64,000 nt of DNA from DATBVX01 sp963696675 (GTDB lineage: Bacteria > Pseudomonadota > Gammaproteobacteria > Steroidobacterales > Steroidobacteraceae), in assembly GCA_963696675.1 (NCBI GenBank), contig CAVOLM010000024.1, positions 97,384 through 161,383 on the forward strand. The letters run 5' to 3'. The translations under genes and the position numbers were made by a program. The notes beneath the pieces were generated by a model. That model made no database searches, was not told the origin of the DNA, and was given only the letters and a program-made list of their open reading frames with translations. Positions 59,832 to 64,000 of the stretch are shown here, one piece after another (within the stretch, counting starts at the first letter, position 1; each line of letters starts with the position of its first letter).

Positions 59832-61730
59832 TTGCTGTGTGCGTGGACGACGGCCATCAGCGTATTGGCCGCCGGCGCGTCGCTTGCGGCGGGCGCTCCG
59901 CCAAGTTCGACATCGCTGATCCGTCATGTGCTCATCCTGCACGGCGGCGACCTGTTCGAGCCTTCAGTGGTGGAGCAGGATCAGGCTGTTCGCGCGGCCC
60001 TGCGGCAGAGTGGGGAAGCGGCGTCGAGTTTTCTTCCGAGACCCTCGATTCGCTGCGCAGCACCCAGCTCCGCCAGCCGCGACCCACCGAGCACTGACGC
60101 AGGAACAGCGTCAAAAAGCGCCGGATCTGATCATCGCGGTGCGCGGCAGCGCGCTCGAATTCGTACGCCGAAATCGCTCGCAGCTGTGGCCGGGCGTACC
60201 CGTCGTATTCAGCGGCGTCCCTGAAGAAGAGCTCTCGCCAAGCCCGGAAGCCGGCATTGTCGGTGTGCCGATGCGCTTTGACATGGCTGGAACCATCGAG
60301 CTCGCCATGGAGCTGCGTCCCGGCACTCGCAACGTCGTCATCATCAGCGGGACGTCAGACTACGACCAGGACTGGCTCGGGCGCGCGGAGCGGCAGCTGC
60401 GAAATCTGCGCCAGCGAGTGGAGGTCAGGCAGATTTCCAACCAGTCCGTGCCACAAATGCTGGAGAGCGTCGGCGACCTGAGCGAGGACAGCGTCATCCT
60501 GTTCACCAGCGTATTCAACGATGCGTCGGGCCAGAGATATCTGCCGCGCGACGTGTTGGAACAACTGTCCAAGGCCACGCGCGTGCCGATCTTCAGCATG
60601 TTCGATACTTATCTCGGCCACGGCATTCTCGGTGGATCGATCTCGAGCTGGGAGGAGCAGGGCAGACTCGCGGGTGCGCTCGCAGGGCGGGTCCTGGAGG
60701 GCGGCAAGGCCGAGGACGCGACACTGCCCCCGATACCCGTTCCGGCCTGCATGGTCGATGCGCGCGAGGTAGCGCGCTGGTCAGTCGCGCAGAGCCGGCT
60801 CCCGCCTGGCTGCGATGTGCGCTTCAGCACGCCGACATTCTGGGAGGCGAATCGCGGGACGATCATTGCCGGCATCGCCGCCGGCGTGCTGGTGTGCGGC
60901 TTCCTCGTTGCGCTGTTGATACAGGGCCGGCGACGCCATCGCGTCGAGCTCGAGCTCAATCACCAGCGCGGCGAGCTGATGCACGCGGCAAGGCTGGCAA
61001 TGGTGGGTGAGCTGGCGGCCGGCATCGCTCACGAGATCAATCAGCCACTGGGCGCCATTCTGAGCAATGCGGATACCGCGGAGCTGCTCCTTGACCGCGA
61101 CCCTCTCAGCTCGATGAAGTGCGACAGATCCTGGTCGACATTCGCCGCGACGATCTGCGCGCCAGCGAGGTCATCCGCCACATGCGGACTTTGCTGCGCA
61201 AGCGTGAGCTCACGTTGCAGCCGCTGGATATCAACCGCACGATCAATGACGTCGTCCGGCTCCTGCTGGAGAACGCACGCCGTCATGGCATCGACCTCAG
61301 CACCGAACTCGAGATCGCGCTGCCCATGGTTGCGGCCGACCGAGTCCATATAGAACAGGTCCTCCTGAACCTGCTGCTCAATGCCATGGATGCGATGGCC
61401 AGAAAGCCAGCGGGCGAGCGGCATCTGCATGTCAGATCCAGGTTGGTGGATAACCAGGTCGAGGTTGCAGTAGCGGACAGCGGCACGGGCATCACCCCGC
61501 AGCTGCGCACCCACTTATTCGACTCCTTCTATTCGACCAAAGAGGACGGCCTGGGATTGGGTCTGTCGATTGCGCGTTCGATCATTATGGCGCACGAGGG
61601 ACGCATCTGGGCTGAGAACAACTTGCAGGGCGGGGCGACATTCCGCTTCGCCCTGCCGGTGACTCAGATGGTCGAGGTCGCCCTGTCCGAGGCGCGGCCT
61701 GCGCTTTCGGGCGTTAGGGCGGCGATATGA
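59832..61730 (+). CDS. Sensor histidine kinase with periplasmic substrate-binding-protein-like sensor (three frame breaks)
   Basis: A kinase of about 632 residues. A signal/anchor (AISVLAAGASLAAGA) leads into a domain that resembles ABC-transporter substrate-binding proteins (HVLILHGGDLFEPSV, DLIIAVRGSALEFV, VPVVFSGVPEEEL, FSMFDTYLGHGILGG). One membrane helix (GTIIAGIAAGVLVCGFLVALLI) and the HisKA domain with GELAAGIAHEINQPLGAIL follow. The ATPase domain has LLLNAMDAM, DSGTGITP and GLGLGLSIARSI. Breaks are near 60015, 60100 and 61105. The TTG start is the best in frame but unsure. The stop overlaps the next gene as ATGA. The binding domain probably senses a small solute. Confidence 0.87.
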
Positions 61731-62362
61731 ACGGCTTGGTTCCTGTAGTCCATGTCGTCGATGATGACGATTCCATGCGTACGGCGATCACGCGCCTGTT
61801 GCATGCGGCCGGCTACGGTGTACGCGGCTATCCATCGGCCGGTGCAATGCTGCTCTCACCACCGGCCGATGAGCCAGGCTGCATCATCCTCGACATACGC
61901 ATGCCTGGCCCGAACGGCCTGGAACTGCAGGAAGCCCTGGGTAAGCGAGACGGTCACCTGCCGATCATCTTTCTGACCGGGCATGGCGACATTCCGACCA
62001 GCGTGCGCGCGATGAAGGCGGGCGCAGTCGACTTCCTGACGAAACCGATCCAGCGTGAGGTCTTGCTCGGCGCCGTCGCCAATGCTGTGCAACGCGATGC
62101 GGCACGACGCGAGCGATACCAGGGCCGAAATGAGCTGCGTGCCCGCTACGCTACGTTGACATCGCGCGAACGCGATGTGTTCGCCAGGATCGTGATTGGC
62201 CGACTCAACAAGCAGATCGCAGCGGAATTGGGCACGGCGGAGCGAACCGTCAAAGCGCACCGCGCGCACGTGATGCAAAAAATGCAGGCCACTTCCGTGG
62301 CAGAGCTGGTGCAGTTCGCTGGACAGCTCGGCCTCAATGCAGCCACTGCGCACGACTCCTGA
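61727..62362 (+). CDS. FixJ-family response regulator
   Basis: A 211-residue regulator translated from within the end of the kinase gene. The receiver has VVDDDDSMRTAI, phospho-acceptor Asp56 (CIILDIRMPGPNG), LTGHGDIPTSVRAMKAGAVDFLTKPI and the usual Thr/Lys switch. The C-terminal LuxR-type helix-turn-helix begins LTSRERDVFARIVIGRLNKQIAAELG and carries TVKAHRAHVMQKM. This is the FixL/FixJ type of pair and is the cognate output of the preceding kinase. Targets are not known; nearby genes are the first place to look. The frame is intact. Confidence 0.93.
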   Translation: MNGLVPVVHVVDDDDSMRTAITRLLHAAGYGVRGYPSAGAMLLSPPADEPGCIILDIRMPGPNGLELQEALGKRDGHLPIIFLTGHGDIPTSVRAMKAGAVDFLTKPIQREVLLGAVANAVQRDAARRERYQGRNELRARYATLTSRERDVFARIVIGRLNKQIAAELGTAERTVKAHRAHVMQKMQATSVAELVQFAGQLGLNAATAHDS

Positions 62363-62483
62363 GCCTCGTCGATGCAGGGCGCGTTCGCAGCCTTTGTAGC
62401 TGCAACGAATTGCCCTTACGTGCAATGGCAAGCTGGCCCAGAGACCAATTTCCAAACTGCTCCGAGACGCGCACTCTAAGAAG

Positions 62484-62903
62484 ATGGCACAGCCCATCCC
62501 CTCGCTCGCCGCTGTCGGCGAGCAGGAATCAGCGCGCAGGGCAGCGCACACCATCGTGGTAGTCGAGGATGACACCAGCATGCGCTCCGCGATCGAACGC
62601 GTACTCGGCACCGCAGGGTTCCCGGTCCGATCGTTTGCAACTGCGGCTGAGCTGGGCAATGACGTTGCGGCATCGGCAGCGTGCCTCATCCTCGACATTC
62701 ATTTGCCAGACCAGTCGGGATTGGACTTGCGACGTCAACTCCTGCGCGAAGGAATCCATCCGCCCGTGATCTTCATCACGGCGTTCGATGGCCCGGACGC
62801 AAGGGCGCAAGCGGGACAACTCGGGGCCGCCGGGTTTCTTTCCAAGCCATTCGGCAGACGCCAATTGCTCGACGCAATCGACAGCGCAATCCGGCTGCAC
62901 TAG
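62484..62903 (+). CDS. Single-domain response regulator (receiver only)
   Basis: The 139-residue protein has only a receiver domain: IVVVEDDTSMRSAIERVLG near residues 24-42, phospho-acceptor Asp71 in LILDIHLPDQSGLDLR, FITAFDG and the Lys in FLSKPFGRRQLLDAI. No DNA-binding domain follows. It is close in sequence to the FixJ receiver next door and may compete for, or pass on, phosphate from the same kinase. The 121-base gap before it contains TTGCccttacgtgcaatgGCAA, a loose inverted pair of uncertain meaning. The frame is intact. Confidence 0.9.
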   Translation: MAQPIPSLAAVGEQESARRAAHTIVVVEDDTSMRSAIERVLGTAGFPVRSFATAAELGNDVAASAACLILDIHLPDQSGLDLRRQLLREGIHPPVIFITAFDGPDARAQAGQLGAAGFLSKPFGRRQLLDAIDSAIRLH

Positions 62904-63065
62904 TCGGTTCACCGCATCCTGCCCTTTGGTGGATCGCCGGCGCGGATCGTTAGCTTCCACCCTCGTGGGGCAAGTCCTGAGCCTGCACCAAGGTACAGTT
63001 ACCATGCGCCCGCGAACGTGCAACCGTCAGTGCGAATCGCAGCGTTCCACTGAGGGGAGCCGCCA

Positions 63066-64000
63066 GTGAAGGCGTCGTACAAGCGGGCAGCCTGGTCTCT
63101 TGGACTCGTATTGTTCGCCGCAACACTGGCTGCGGCGGCAAATGCCGCCGATGCGCTGCCCTCCTGGAACGACGGACCGACCAAGCAGGCGATCGTCAGC
63201 TTTGTCACGAAAGTGACTACGGAGAGTTCGCCGGACTTTGTGCCAGCGCCCGAACGCATCGCCACCTTCGACAACGACGGCACGCTGTGGAGCGAACAGC
63301 CGCTCTATTTCCAACTGCTCTTCATGCTGGATCAGGTCAAGGCAGCGGCGCCAAAGCACCCGGAGTGGAAAGATAACGCGGCATTCAAAGCGCTCACGGC
63401 AAACGATCGCAAGGCGCTCGCCGAGATGGGGCACAAGCCGATACTGGAACTGCTGGCGGTTGCCAACAGCGGCATGACCGTAGAGGCGTACGACAAGACG
63501 ATTCGAGACTGGCTCGAGACAGCGCGTCATCCGAGGTTCAAGCGCCCGTACACCGACCTCGTCTACAAGCCGATGCAGGAACTGCTCGCTTACCTGCGTG
63601 CCAACGGCTTCAAGACCTTCATCGTGTCGGGCGGCAGCATCGAGTTCATGCGTCCCTGGGCGGAGAAGGCCTACGGCATTCCACCGGAGCAAATCGTCGG
63701 CACCATTTCTGATGTGAAATTTCAGATGCAGGACGGCAAGCCCGAGCTGCTGCGCGAGCCCAGGATTTCGTTCGTCGACGACGGGCCGGGGAAGCCCGTG
63801 GGGATTTACCGTGCGATCGGGCGCCGACCGATTTTCGCCTTTGGCAATTCCGACGGGGATCAGCAGATGTTGGAAATCACAGCGGCCGGAAGCGGCCCGC
63901 GGTTTGCAGGGCTGGTGTGGCACACCGATGCCACGCGCGAATGGGCCTACGATCGCCAGTCCCACATCGGGCGCCTCGACAAGGCGTTGGATGAAGCGCT
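63066..64000 (+). CDS. Secreted HAD-family phosphatase, cut by the window end
   Basis: A GTG start after GAGGGG gives a signal peptide (AWSLGLVLFAATLAAAANA). The HAD motif I is TFDNDGTLW with nucleophile Asp69 and Asp71; motif II is KTFIVSGGS, and motif IV is FAFGNSDGDQQML. The large helical cap between (residues 75-180) matches the SerB-like group of periplasmic HAD phosphatases. About 311 residues are visible without a stop, so the 3' end is outside. Substrate unknown. Genes of this kind often lie near DUF3300/DUF2950 genes in soil bacteria; that remark is from memory of genome neighbourhoods and needs checking. Confidence 0.88.
   Translation, partial: MKASYKRAAWSLGLVLFAATLAAAANAADALPSWNDGPTKQAIVSFVTKVTTESSPDFVPAPERIATFDNDGTLWSEQPLYFQLLFMLDQVKAAAPKHPEWKDNAAFKALTANDRKALAEMGHKPILELLAVANSGMTVEAYDKTIRDWLETARHPRFKRPYTDLVYKPMQELLAYLRANGFKTFIVSGGSIEFMRPWAEKAYGIPPEQIVGTISDVKFQMQDGKPELLREPRISFVDDGPGKPVGIYRAIGRRPIFAFGNSDGDQQMLEITAAGSGPRFAGLVWHTDATREWAYDRQSHIGRLDKALDEA

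Overview
The window is about 64 kb of GC-rich DNA from a gammaproteobacterium. The strongest clue is gene order. mtaD-ubiG-mupP run on one strand, and gyrA-serC-pheA-hisC-aroA-cmk-rpsA-ihfB-lapA-lapB run on the other, as in Pseudomonas and the Xanthomonas/Nevskia/Steroidobacter side of the class. thrS-infC-rpmI-rplT-pheS-pheT-ihfA-merR-tRNA-Pro is the second classic block. The exact family cannot be fixed from sequence reading alone.

Layout. 1-5.6 kb: the end of yciB, then yciO, an M50 protease, trpS, scpA, scpB and an rluB-like gene. 5.6-10.4 kb, minus strand: mtaD, ubiG, mupP, rmuC, yciK. 10.6-23.6 kb: the gyrA-to-lapB supra-operon, with serA inserted between serC and pheA. 23.7-29.2 kb: a ComEA-like helix-hairpin-helix protein, galU, a histone-H1-like protein, tRNA-Asn, a class I aminotransferase and uvrB. 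29.3-36.6 kb: tRNA-Val, a terminator, then the translation block thrS to merR. 36.8-40.5 kb: tRNA-Pro followed by a decayed insertion bounded by a second 3' copy of the tRNA. It holds a folD relic, a small unknown gene and a large cyclase-TPR gene. 40.6-47.7 kb, minus strand: a DegQ-type protease, a two-component pair, an unknown anchored envelope protein and an AsmA protein. 47.9-54.1 kb: an apparent aromatic/acyl-CoA catabolic cluster (amidohydrolase, MFS transporter, crotonase/3-hydroxyacyl-CoA dehydrogenase fusion, MarR regulator, PobA). 54.1-64 kb: an envelope region rich in domains of unknown function (outer-membrane barrel, DUF3313, DUF4136, DUF3300, DUF2950, a small periplasmic protein), then a sensor kinase with a periplasmic binding-protein-like sensor, two response regulators and a secreted HAD phosphatase cut by the window edge.

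A feature of the whole window is about 70 single- or double-base reading-frame breaks in about 28 genes, including essential ones (gyrA, rpsA, thrS, pheST, uvrB, cmk). Protein similarity continues in another frame straight after each break. These are best read as uncorrected assembly indels, so such genes are annotated at full length with the approximate junctions given. By contrast, the folD relic has lost whole blocks of sequence, and the rluB-like gene has lost its catalytic aspartate with its frame intact. Those two look biological.

The best candidate for an undescribed system is the 54-64 kb envelope module. DUF3300 and DUF2950 lie in one operon with a small secreted protein, next to DUF3313/DUF4136 lipoproteins and a dedicated sensor kinase with two receivers.
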